Shown here one piece after another: positions 16,135 through 23,987 of a stretch of 25,709 bases of DNA. The notes below the pieces were generated by a model. It had not been told where the DNA came from, searched no databases, and was given only the letters and a program-made list of their open reading frames with translations. The translations under genes were made by a program, and so were the position numbers. Within the stretch, counting starts at the first letter, position 1. Every line of letters starts with the position of its first letter. Source of the stretch: Candidatus Poribacteria bacterium (GTDB lineage Bacteria > Poribacteria > WGA-4E > GCA-2687025); the NCBI GenBank assembly GCA_002687025.1, contig NYZG01000032.1:1-25709 (forward strand). The letters are read 5' to 3'.

Positions 16135-17579
16135 CCCCCGGAGAGATCAAGACCGTCCTCGTCATCGACGACGAGGAGAAGGCGACGTGGGCCTTCGAGC
16201 AGTTCCTCGAAGGGCAGGGGTACCGCGCGGTGGTCGCCCATACCGCCGAGGATGGTCTCGACAAGGTCCGCGACGAACTGCCCGATGTCGTCATCTGTGA
16301 CATCAGGCTGCCTGGCCTCAGCGGCCTCGACGCCCTGCCACGCATCCGCGAGATGCGGCCCGACGCCTACGTGATCGTGATGACGGCCTACGGAACCGCG
16401 CAGACCGCCATCGAGGCGATACAACGCGGCGCGTACGACTACCTGACGAAGCCGCTCGACCTCGCGCGTCTCCGCGCGCTTCTCGAACGCATCGAGCAGG
16501 CGCACGCCCTTCGCACCGAGTTTTCCGCGCCCCCCGCCAAAGACGCACCCGACGCCGACGCCTCCCCAGTCCAGCTCGTCGGCGAAAGCCCGGCGATGCA
16601 GGAGATATACAAGCTCATCGGCATGCTGACGATGAACCGCGTCACGGTGCTCATCGACGGCGAAAGCGGCACGGGCAAAGAGGGCGTGGCGAGGATGATC
16701 CACCACAGCAGCCCGGAGCGTGGGCGGCCGTTCGTCGTGGTGAACTGCGGGGCGCTCGCCGAGACGCTGCTCGAAAGCGAACTGTTCGGCCACGAGAAGG
16801 GCGCGTTCACGAGCGCCGAGGCGCGTTCCATCGGCAAGATAGAAGCTGCGGAGGACGGCACGCTGTTCCTCGACGAGATTGCCAGCACGTCGCCGGCTTT
16901 GCAGGTCCGTCTGTTGCGCGCCCTGCAAGAACGCGAGTTTCAGCGCGTCGGCGGCACACAGACGCTGCCCGTGCGGGCGCGCATCATCGCGGCGACGAAT
17001 ATCCCGCTGGAGGACGTCCTCGCCGATGGCAGCTTCCGTGAGGATCTCTACTACCGGCTCAAGGTGGTGTCCCTGAAGGTGCCGCCGTTGCGTGAGCGCC
17101 GCGAGGACGTTCCCCTACTCATCGACCATTTCCTTCGCCGGGTTTCGGACGAGCTCGGGCGCGCCGTGCACGGCGTGGAGCCTAAGGCGATGGAGACGCT
17201 CCTGAACTGCCCGTGGCACGGGAACGTGCGCGAGCTGGAGAACGCCATACGGCGGGCGGCGGTGTTCGCGCGGGACGGCGTCATCCTGGCGGACCATCTG
17301 CCGCCCGACATTCTTGATCCCCACGTGCGGCCTCCGGCCGCGGGCGGGTCGCCCACCGCGCTACTGGAGCGGGCCCTGTCGGCACTGTCTGGCCCCGCGG
17401 AAGACGGGAACGTCTACTACGAGCTGCAAGCGCATATGGATCGCGCGACGATGGGAATCGCCCTAGCGCGCTCGGGCGACAACCAGGTCAGGGCGGCGCA
17501 GTGGCTTGGCATCAGCCGGACGACGCTACGACGGCGCATTGAGGAATTGGACATAAGCAACTCGGAGGACGACGGCTGA
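16131..17579 (+). CDS. NtrC-family sigma-54-dependent response regulator
   Basis: 482 residues in three domains. The receiver (about 8-122) has acidic Asp13/Asp14, phosphoacceptor Asp57 in VVICDIRLP, Thr85 and Lys107. The AAA+ domain (about 148-390) has Walker A GESGTGK (177-183), Walker B GTLFLDE (243-249), FREDLYYRL with the arginine finger region, and the sigma-54 contact loop GAFTSA (224-229). The C-terminal Fis-type HTH (about 437-472) reads NQVRAAQWLGISRTTLRRR. The usual loop is GAFTGA; here the second Gly is Ser, while the key Phe and Thr remain. It should oligomerise on phosphorylation and drive sigma-54 promoters, probably including the one at 14647. It overlaps the kinase gene by four bases and ends one base before pyk. 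Confidence 0.94.
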   Translation: MTPGEIKTVLVIDDEEKATWAFEQFLEGQGYRAVVAHTAEDGLDKVRDELPDVVICDIRLPGLSGLDALPRIREMRPDAYVIVMTAYGTAQTAIEAIQRGAYDYLTKPLDLARLRALLERIEQAHALRTEFSAPPAKDAPDADASPVQLVGESPAMQEIYKLIGMLTMNRVTVLIDGESGTGKEGVARMIHHSSPERGRPFVVVNCGALAETLLESELFGHEKGAFTSAEARSIGKIEAAEDGTLFLDEIASTSPALQVRLLRALQEREFQRVGGTQTLPVRARIIAATNIPLEDVLADGSFREDLYYRLKVVSLKVPPLRERREDVPLLIDHFLRRVSDELGRAVHGVEPKAMETLLNCPWHGNVRELENAIRRAAVFARDGVILADHLPPDILDPHVRPPAAGGSPTALLERALSALSGPAEDGNVYYELQAHMDRATMGIALARSGDNQVRAAQWLGISRTTLRRRIEELDISNSEDDG

Positions 17580-17580
17580 C

Positions 17581-19017
17581 ATGGTCCCGATGACAGGTAG
17601 GCGCGCGAAGATCGTCTGCACGCTAGGCCCGGCGTCTTCCGACGAAAGCACGGTGCGCGCCCTCGCCGAGGCGGGGATGGACGTCGCCCGCATGAACTTC
17701 TCGCACGGCTCACACGCGGAGCACGCGGAACGCATCGCGCTGACACGAAAGGTCGCGGCGGATGTCGGTCTGCCGTTGGCGGCGCTACTCGACCTGTCCG
17801 GGCCGAAGGTCCGCACCGGCACGTTGGCGAACGGCCCAGCGCTACTCAAGGCCGGCGAGCGGTTCATCCTCACTGCGGGCGAAGCCCCCGGCGACGCACA
17901 GCGCGTCTCGATGAACTACCCCGGCCTCGTCTCGGAGGCGGATATCGGCGACGGCATACTCATGGCCGACGGCGCCCTGGAACTGCGCGTGGCGGACGTG
18001 GTAGGTGACGACATCGTGTGTGAGGTCGTCGTCGGAGGAGAGCTCGGCGAGCATAAAGGCATCAACGTACCGACGAAGGCGCTCACGCTGCCGTCACTCA
18101 CGGAGAAGGACGAGCGCGACCTGCGGTTTGGCCTCGCGCAGGGCGTGGACTGGGTGGCGCTGTCGTTCGTGCGGACGCGGGAGGACGTCATCGCGGCGAA
18201 GCGAATGATCGCCGACGCCGGCCACGCCACGCCGCTCATCGCCAAGATCGAAAAGCGCGCCGCGCTGGACAACCTGGAGGACATCCTCGACGAGGCCGAC
18301 GGCGTCATGGTCGCGCGGGGCGATCTCGGCGTCGAGATCGCGATGCACGAGATACCGTGGGCGCAGAAGGAGATCATCCGCAGCGCGAACGCGCGGGGAC
18401 TGCCCGTGGTCACCGCGACGCAGATGCTCGAGTCGATGATCGAGAACCCGCGACCCACGCGCGCCGAGTTGACGGACATAGCGAACGCGATCCTCGACGG
18501 CACGGACGCGGTGATGCTTTCCGGCGAGACTGCGGTAGGCAAGCATCCGGTTCGCGCCGTGCGCATCATGCGGGAGGTCGCAACCGCGCCGGGCGCCGTC
18601 GGCCCGGACGTCCCGGCGAACCCGTCGCGCGGCCCGATGAACAGCATCAAGAACGCGATCAGCAGGTCGGCGTGCCGGCTCGCCGAACACGTGGACGCGG
18701 ACTATATCATCTGCTGCACCCGCTCGGGCGAGACGGCGCGCGCGGTGGCGAGATTCCGCCCGAGCGTGCCGATACTCGGCGTCAGCTCGAACGAGGGCGT
18801 CCTGCGGCAGTTGCAGTTGTCGCGCGGCGTGTTCCCCCTCGGCATCCCCGAGCCGACCGACACGGACGACCTCATCCGCAAGGGCGAGGGCGCCGCGCTC
18901 GACGCGGGACTGCCGTGGCGATCGGGCGTTGTCGTGATCGTCGCGAGCTCCCCACTCGACACGGACACCACGACGAACATGATCAAGGTCCAGGCCGTTC
19001 GGGCCCGCACGGCATAG
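17581..19017 (+). CDS. pyk: Pyruvate kinase
   Basis: 478 residues, full length. It converts phosphoenolpyruvate and ADP to pyruvate and ATP in glycolysis. Motifs: KIVCTLGPAS (10-19), MNFSHG (38-43), LDLSGPKVRTG (70-80), LIAKIEKRAALDNLEDIL with catalytic Lys222 and metal ligand Glu224, MVARGDLGVEI with Asp248, and ATQMLESM (Thr280) leading into PRPTRAELTDIANAILDGTDAVMLSGETA. The C-terminal regulatory domain is complete. Lys76 occupies the position of rabbit Glu117, and Leu72 that of Thr113. In this family that set goes with K+-independent activity (known family rule, inferred here). The gene starts one base after the ntrC-type stop, with GGAGG twelve bases before the ATG, so it is probably in the same operon. 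This is an unusual partner for a two-component system. Confidence 0.96.
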   Translation: MVPMTGRRAKIVCTLGPASSDESTVRALAEAGMDVARMNFSHGSHAEHAERIALTRKVAADVGLPLAALLDLSGPKVRTGTLANGPALLKAGERFILTAGEAPGDAQRVSMNYPGLVSEADIGDGILMADGALELRVADVVGDDIVCEVVVGGELGEHKGINVPTKALTLPSLTEKDERDLRFGLAQGVDWVALSFVRTREDVIAAKRMIADAGHATPLIAKIEKRAALDNLEDILDEADGVMVARGDLGVEIAMHEIPWAQKEIIRSANARGLPVVTATQMLESMIENPRPTRAELTDIANAILDGTDAVMLSGETAVGKHPVRAVRIMREVATAPGAVGPDVPANPSRGPMNSIKNAISRSACRLAEHVDADYIICCTRSGETARAVARFRPSVPILGVSSNEGVLRQLQLSRGVFPLGIPEPTDTDDLIRKGEGAALDAGLPWRSGVVVIVASSPLDTDTTTNMIKVQAVRARTA

Positions 19018-19037
19018 CCCTTACCACGCGCATCCGG

Positions 19038-19067
19038 TTTACCGACACGTCCGCCGGCCGCTATGAT
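19038..19067 (+). promoter_or_regulatory. Sigma-70-like promoter for the sulfatase
   Basis: TTTACC (19038-19043), an 18-base spacer and TATGAT (19062-19067). Transcription would begin near 19074, leaving a ~45-base leader before the ATG at 19120. This supports 19120 over the in-frame ATG at 19063, which would lie inside the -10 box. It also suggests that the sulfatase is transcribed separately from pyk. Confidence 0.5.
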
Positions 19068-19119
19068 GGGACGGCCACGGCACACTGACACGACCGCGCG
19101 GACGCCAGGGAATCCGACA

Positions 19120-20697
19120 ATGCGACCGAACATCGTACTGATCCTGAACGACGATATGGGGTTCTCGGACCTGGGCTGCTACGGCGGCGAAGTGCGCACC
19201 CCGAACCTGGACCGACTCGCGCTCGCGGGACTCAGGTACACGCAGTTCTACAACACGGCGAGGTGCTGCCCCTCGCGCGCGTCCCTCCTGACGGGGTTGC
19301 ATCCGCACCAGACGGGCGTCGGGCACATGATGTCCGACGACGACCTCGACGGGTACCGCGGCGACCTGAACGGCCGCTGCGTGACGATCGCCGAAGCCCT
19401 CGGCGCCTCCGGCTACCGAACGTACATGAGCGGCAAGTGGCACATCTCCCGCCACACGGCCCCGGATGGACCGAAGCACAGTTGGCCCATACAGCGGGGA
19501 TTCGACGCCTTCTTCGGCATCATTACGGGCGCCGCCAACTACTGGGCGCCCAAGACGCTCACGCGCGACAACGACGCGGTGGACCTCGACGACTTGCCCG
19601 ACGACTTCTTCCTCACCGACGCCATCAGCGACGAAGCCGCGACGTACATACGGGACCACGCGGCCGATCAGGCGGACACGCCGTTCTTCACATACGTCGC
19701 GTACACCGCTCCCCACTGGCCGCTGCACGCGCACGAAGACGACATCGGTAGCTACGAAGGCCGGTTCGACGCGGGCTGGGACGCCCTGCGTGAGGAACGC
19801 CTTACGAGGATGCGCGCGGCGGGTCTGCTACAGGAGGAGTGGGGGCTCACCGACCGCGACCCGACGCAACCCGCGTGGGGCGCCGCCGAGGAAAAGGAGT
19901 GGAACGCGCGACGCATGGAAGCCTACGCGGCGCAGATCGACCGGATGGATCAGGGCATCGGGCGCATCATCGGCGCACTGGAGGAGACGGGCGCGCTGGA
20001 CAACACGCTCATCCTGTTCCTCGCCGACAACGGCGGGTGCGCCGAGGAGCTGGGCTGGCGAGGCGAAGGACAGGGCAGCCTCATCTCCACCGGCCGAACG
20101 CGACACGGCGATCCCGTGCAGTACGGCAACAGTTCCAGCCTCATGCCCGGCGCCGAGACGACCTATCAGAGCTACGGCCCCGCGTGGGCCAACCTGTCGA
20201 ACACGCCGTTCCGCGAGTACAAGCATTGGGTGCACGAGGGTGGCATCGCGACGCCGCTCATCGCCCACTGGCCGGACGGCATCGCGGAGCGCGGCGGCTT
20301 GCGGCATCAGCCGGGACAACTCCCCGACATCATGGCCACCTGCCTGGAACTCGCGGAAGCCGAGTACCCCGAGGAACACAACGGCGAGGACATCTACCCG
20401 CTGGAGGGCGTCGGCCTCACCCCGACGTTCGCGAACGAGGACAACGGCAAGGGCGTCCTGTACTGGGAGCACGAGGGCAACCGGGCCGTCCGTCGCGGGC
20501 AGTGGAAGCTCGTCAACAAGCATCCGGGCGAGTGGGAGTTATACGACATCGACGCGGATCGCACGGAACTGAACGACCTCGCCAGCGCGCGTCCCGAGAT
20601 CGCGCGCGACCTGAGCGGCCTGCATGGCGCCTGGGCCCAGCGATGCCACGTGCGGCCGTGGGTGGACATTCAGGAGCGGCGTCGCGCCCGCTCGTAG
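19120..20697 (+). CDS. Type I (formylglycine-dependent) sulfatase
   Basis: 525 residues from the chosen ATG (AGGGA about eight bases upstream). It opens with NIVLILNDDMGFSDLGCYGG, with metal ligands Asp11/Asp12. The sulfatase signature ARCCPSRASLLTG follows, in which Cys49 of C-x-P-S-R is the residue converted to formylglycine. Other active-site elements are GKWHIS (Lys106, His108), YTAPHWP (His199), FLADNGG (Asp303, Asn304), FREYKHWVHEGG (Lys368) and a C-terminal WKLVNKHPGEWELYD strand. It hydrolyses sulfate esters, probably on aryl or carbohydrate substrates; the exact substrate is not readable. No signal peptide is evident with this start, so it may be cytoplasmic or exported by another route. 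No formylglycine-generating enzyme is encoded in the window. Confidence 0.94.
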   Translation: MRPNIVLILNDDMGFSDLGCYGGEVRTPNLDRLALAGLRYTQFYNTARCCPSRASLLTGLHPHQTGVGHMMSDDDLDGYRGDLNGRCVTIAEALGASGYRTYMSGKWHISRHTAPDGPKHSWPIQRGFDAFFGIITGAANYWAPKTLTRDNDAVDLDDLPDDFFLTDAISDEAATYIRDHAADQADTPFFTYVAYTAPHWPLHAHEDDIGSYEGRFDAGWDALREERLTRMRAAGLLQEEWGLTDRDPTQPAWGAAEEKEWNARRMEAYAAQIDRMDQGIGRIIGALEETGALDNTLILFLADNGGCAEELGWRGEGQGSLISTGRTRHGDPVQYGNSSSLMPGAETTYQSYGPAWANLSNTPFREYKHWVHEGGIATPLIAHWPDGIAERGGLRHQPGQLPDIMATCLELAEAEYPEEHNGEDIYPLEGVGLTPTFANEDNGKGVLYWEHEGNRAVRRGQWKLVNKHPGEWELYDIDADRTELNDLASARPEIARDLSGLHGAWAQRCHVRPWVDIQERRRARS

Positions 20698-20726
20698 CGC
20701 GTGTCCCCGGGGCGAGAGCGGCAGGG

Positions 20727-20805
20727 GCAGGTCACGCCGTTGGGCCGGCCCATACCACCCGCGCCACTCCGAGGCATCTCGGCCCGGCGGGGTCGCGTGA
20801 CCTGC
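20727..20805. terminator. Nested inverted-repeat structure between convergent genes
   Basis: A perfect 11-base outer stem (GCAGGTCACGC at 20727-20737 with GCGTGACCTGC at 20795-20805) encloses a 12-base palindrome TGGGCCGGCCCA (20741-20752). It also encloses a CCGAG-GCAT-CTCGG hairpin (20769-20782). It lies between the ends of the sulfatase and the S41 protease. It could end transcription from both sides, or be a small structured repeat element or RNA. There is no T-run. Confidence 0.5.
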
Positions 20806-20836
20806 GACAACCCGCGTACGCGACGGCAGACGGACG

Positions 20837-22378
20837 CTATAGCTCGGTAGGCGCCTCGGCCGAGGGGCTCACGCGCAGGTTGCGGAACGCCTCGAAGGCG
20901 CGGAGGTACTGCACGGCCGAGCGGACCTGCGGGTCGTGCTCGTAGTCGTCCGCGTCGTCCACGGTCTCCAGCGCGATCGCGTAGCGCAGCAGCTCGTTAC
21001 CCAGGATGATGCTGTCGTCCTCGAGGGCGTCGATGAACGCGCGGTACTTCCGCGTCAACGGCGAGGTCGTATCGCGCGGGCGGCGCGCTTCCAGGCGTTC
21101 GAGGATGTCGCCGCCTTCGTCTTTCAGGAGTTCCCGCATCGCGTCGCTGGCGCGCGCGCGTCGCCACATACGCCCTTCCAGCGCGCTGAGGGCCGCCAGC
21201 TTCACGTCCGGCTCGATGCCGACTTCATGGATGTCGATGTCGTCGGGCGTGTAGTAGTGCGCGATCGTCAGCTTGACTGCCGTGGCGCGATCGCCTTCCT
21301 GTATCGGGTAGATCTTCTGAACGGACGCCTTCCCGAAGGTCTTGTTCCCCATGAGGATCGCGCGCCCGTTCGCCTGCAAGGCGCCCGCGACGATCTCCGA
21401 CGCGCTGGCGCTCCCGTTGTTCACCAGCACCGTGAGTGGCAGGTCCGTGTCGGTCAGCTTCTGCGTGACGAAGAACTCCTCGTGCTTCCCTCGTCCCTGC
21501 GTATAGACGATCAGGTCCCCTTCGTCGAGGAACATGCTCGCGACCTGCACCGCGGAGCTGAGCAGCCCGCCCGGATTGCTCCTCAGGTCGAGTATCAACC
21601 CGTCGACGCCGTCCGCTTCGAGCGACTCGATGGCCTCGGCGACGGCTTCGGCGGTCGGCTCCATGAACCCCGTGATCCGCACGTAACCGATGTTGTCCTC
21701 CAGACGTCGGAACTTCACGGAAATGACGGTGATGATGTCCCGCGTGATGGTGATGGTGAGCGGCTCATCGAGCCCTTCACGCGCGATGGTGATTGTCACG
21801 TCGGTCCCGGGTTCGCCGCGCATCTTGCGCGCCGCTTCGTCGGCGGTTATTCCGGCGGTAGACTCGCCGTCGATGTCGGTGATGATGTCTCCCGACGTGA
21901 CGCCGGCCCTGTATGCCGGCGTGTCTTCGATGGGCGAGATGATCGTCAGTCGGCTCTGCTTCAGCCCGATGTACATGCCGAGTCCGCCGAATTTCCCGCG
22001 CGTGTCCGTCTGCAGTTCCTGGTACGCCTCGGCGGTGTAGTACTGGCTGTACGGGTCGAGCGTTTTGAGCAGCCCGCGAATGGCGCCCTCGACGAGTTGC
22101 TGTACCGCCGGGTCGTCGTAGTGGTTCTGTTTAGTCCGTGCCAGCACCTCGCCGAGTAACGGCAACGACGTGACGACACTATCGACATCGGCAAGCGTCG
22201 CCAACTCCTCGGCGGCCTCGGTAGCGGCTTGCTCCTCCTCGGCCGGCGGCACGGGCACGTCCTGCGCGATGGCGAACGGCGCCAGGCGCAACGCGACAAC
22301 GAGGAACCCGCCCAGTATGAGCGGGAGCCGGGCCGACATTGCCGAGATAGAGATCAGAATCGGTGGAAATCCGCGCAT
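20837..22378 (-). CDS. ctpA: C-terminal processing protease, S41 family (CtpA-like)
   Basis: 513 residues from the ATG at 22378 (AGGA twelve bases upstream). Longer in-frame extensions run into envC and are rejected. A long signal sequence or membrane anchor spans about 1-39 (hydrophobic LPLILGGFLVVAL). A PDZ domain spans about 126-213 (GKFGGLGMYIG, AYRAGVTSGDIITDIDG). The catalytic S41 domain has LILDLRSNPGG (about 261-271), NNGSASASEIVAGAL with probable nucleophile Ser325, and TFGKASVQ with Lys350 and Gln354. The Ser-Lys spacing of 25 matches CtpB and Prc. The usual TFGKGSVQ has Ala for the second Gly here. A C-terminal extension of ~110 residues is charged and helical. The protein trims exported proteins or controls wall hydrolases in the periplasm. 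It is 53 bases behind envC, in the same order as in many bacteria. Confidence 0.93.
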   Translation of the reverse strand: MRGFPPILISISAMSARLPLILGGFLVVALRLAPFAIAQDVPVPPAEEEQAATEAAEELATLADVDSVVTSLPLLGEVLARTKQNHYDDPAVQQLVEGAIRGLLKTLDPYSQYYTAEAYQELQTDTRGKFGGLGMYIGLKQSRLTIISPIEDTPAYRAGVTSGDIITDIDGESTAGITADEAARKMRGEPGTDVTITIAREGLDEPLTITITRDIITVISVKFRRLEDNIGYVRITGFMEPTAEAVAEAIESLEADGVDGLILDLRSNPGGLLSSAVQVASMFLDEGDLIVYTQGRGKHEEFFVTQKLTDTDLPLTVLVNNGSASASEIVAGALQANGRAILMGNKTFGKASVQKIYPIQEGDRATAVKLTIAHYYTPDDIDIHEVGIEPDVKLAALSALEGRMWRRARASDAMRELLKDEGGDILERLEARRPRDTTSPLTRKYRAFIDALEDDSIILGNELLRYAIALETVDDADDYEHDPQVRSAVQYLRAFEAFRNLRVSPSAEAPTEL

Positions 22379-22431
22379 TACGGTAATCCGTCCTGTGGAC
22401 CTCGGTGGAACTCCGCGCGAAGTCGCGGCGC

Positions 22432-23724
22432 CTATGGGCGGACCTCGGCGAAACTGACGACATCGAAGTGGTGGCGCATCTCGAAATAGAGCGTCGGCCC
22501 GAGCAGCGAACCCGTGCTGCCCGACACACCCACGCTCTGCCCTTCCGCGACGGTGTCGCCCTTGGCGACGGCGAACTCCTGCAGATGCGCGTAGAACGAC
22601 CGCAGTCCTTCGCCATGGTTCAGCACGAGCAGCTTGCCGAATCCCAGGCCGTCGAACCACTCGGCGTATTCGACGGTCCCCGCCTGTATCGCGGTGACCG
22701 ACGTGCCTTCGGCGCATCGGATCGTGATGCCTTCGAGCTCGGAACTCGCATTGTTCACTACCGTCCCGACGACGGGCCAGTCAAGGTTGAGCCGTGGCGC
22801 CCCCGATGGTTTGGCGCGCAACGCCATCTGCGCGGTCGGCGTGTCGACGACGGCCGCACGGGCGCTTCGCGTCGCCCTGCGCGGTCGGCGCGCCTCCGGC
22901 TGCTGCGCCCGCGACAGCGTGCCAACGAGATCCCGCAGTTTGCGCGCTTGCGCGCCCACCTCACGGACGGTCTTGCTCCATGTCGCGCGGTTGCCACGGG
23001 CGGCGGCGAGGCCGTCCGCGCGCGCCTTGCGCTCCACCTGTAGCGACTTCTCACGCGCGAGCAGCGTCGCCTGCTGCGCTGTGAGGGCGACCTTCTCTGC
23101 GCTTAGCGACTCGCGCTCGACGGCCAACGCCTGCTGGTCCTCGACGAACTGGCGGACGATGTCGTCATCCTTCTCGCGGATTGCCGCGACATACCGGAGG
23201 CGCACCAGCGTGTCCTGCAGATGTCCCTGTCCGAGCGCCATGGCGAACAGGCCGTCGGGAGTCAGGTAGTTGATCTTGTAGTTCGCGCGGACGCGTCGGC
23301 GGACAAGCTCGCGGCGGGCGTCCTGCTGTTCCACCAGGGCCGCGATCTTGACCTCGGTCGCCTGGATGCGGCTCTCGATCACGGTCACCGCCTTGCGCGC
23401 GGCGCGGATTTCCTTGCGCGTGTCGTCGACCCGTCGGTCAAGCTTGTGAAGCGCGCCCAGCACGCTCTTCTCGCGCGAGACGGCATCCTCCAGCGCGCTT
23501 TCGGCCTCGCGAAGTTCGCGGAGCTTCTGCTCGCGCTGCTGTTCCGCGCGACGCAGCCGGGAGCCGGCGTCGTCACGCTGAGCCGAGAGCGGCGCGGACA
23601 AGCCGAACGCCAGCAACACCACTGCCAGCGCTCCGACAAGCGGCCGAGACGCGGCCCGAGGATGTGATGAAATGTCGGGTCTCCGCAGTCGGCGACGGAT
23701 GCTGTGGGTAGTGATGATGCGCAT
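22432..23724 (-). CDS. envC: EnvC-like murein hydrolase activator (degenerate LytM/M23)
   Basis: 430 residues. An arginine-rich N-terminus is followed by a signal peptide ending near LSAQ (~49). Two coiled-coil stretches (about 51-145 and 182-275) flank an RANYKINYLTPDGLFAMAL segment typical of the EnvC/FtsEX-binding region. A basic linker then leads to a LytM domain (about 315-430). In active M23 peptidases the end motif is HLHFE; here it is TLYFE (411-415), and the first-site H and D are also lost (LEGITIR). Zinc binding is therefore not expected, just as in E. coli EnvC (SLYFE). It should activate amidases at the division septum and not cut wall itself. The start is preceded by GAAGG four bases upstream. 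It is the first gene of an envC-ctpA pair. Confidence 0.88.
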   Translation of the reverse strand: MRIITTHSIRRRLRRPDISSHPRAASRPLVGALAVVLLAFGLSAPLSAQRDDAGSRLRRAEQQREQKLRELREAESALEDAVSREKSVLGALHKLDRRVDDTRKEIRAARKAVTVIESRIQATEVKIAALVEQQDARRELVRRRVRANYKINYLTPDGLFAMALGQGHLQDTLVRLRYVAAIREKDDDIVRQFVEDQQALAVERESLSAEKVALTAQQATLLAREKSLQVERKARADGLAAARGNRATWSKTVREVGAQARKLRDLVGTLSRAQQPEARRPRRATRSARAAVVDTPTAQMALRAKPSGAPRLNLDWPVVGTVVNNASSELEGITIRCAEGTSVTAIQAGTVEYAEWFDGLGFGKLLVLNHGEGLRSFYAHLQEFAVAKGDTVAEGQSVGVSGSTGSLLGPTLYFEMRHHFDVVSFAEVRP

Positions 23725-23739
23725 CGCCCTTCACGCTGC

Positions 23740-23768
23740 ATTGTAGGGTCATGGCGGGAGGTCGGCAA
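23740..23768 (-). promoter_or_regulatory. Sigma-70-like promoter for envC-ctpA
   Basis: On the minus strand TTGCCG (23768-23763), a 17-base spacer and TACAAT (23745-23740; five of six consensus). Transcription would start near 23733, about nine bases before the envC ATG, so the leader is very short and holds only the GAAGG site. Confidence 0.45.
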
Positions 23769-23858
23769 GGAACTCGGCGACCGCCGGCCACCCCCAGTTC
23801 ATCAACGCCTTTTTCGTCTTCCTCGTGTCGGTTCTGTAGCCAGTATCGACGCGTGGGT

Positions 23859-23888
23859 TTGAGGCCCGACGGCATCTCGCCCTATAAT
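23859..23888 (+). promoter_or_regulatory. Sigma-70 promoter with perfect TATAAT for the transglutaminase-like gene
   Basis: TTGAGG (23859-23864), an 18-base spacer and TATAAT (23883-23888). Transcription would start near 23895, giving a ~93-base leader to the ATG at 23988. It is divergent from the envC promoter 95 bases away, so shared control of the two units is possible. Confidence 0.6.
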
Positions 23889-23987
23889 GGTAGCAACAGA
23901 GGTAAGTATTCACGGGGCATCCTGCCTCGGGACCATCCCTACCCGGTCCGAACGCGACGAGAAGCAACGACAACGGAGCAGAGCTAC

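Noticed and set aside
15576..16928. 450-residue minus-strand ORF
   Set aside because: It lies opposite the intact kinase and NtrC-type genes; its composition is that of an antisense frame.
20936..22159. 407-residue plus-strand ORF
   Set aside because: Antisense to the S41 protease, whose PDZ and catalytic motifs are all present on the minus strand.
22379..22717. N-terminal extension of the S41 protease frame
   Set aside because: The extension overlaps the envC coding region and is an Arg-rich shadow; a signal sequence begins at the 22378 start.
23751..23987. 79-residue N-terminal extension of the transglutaminase-like frame
   Set aside because: It runs through the TATAAT promoter, is low-complexity, and would hide the signal peptide that begins at 23988.
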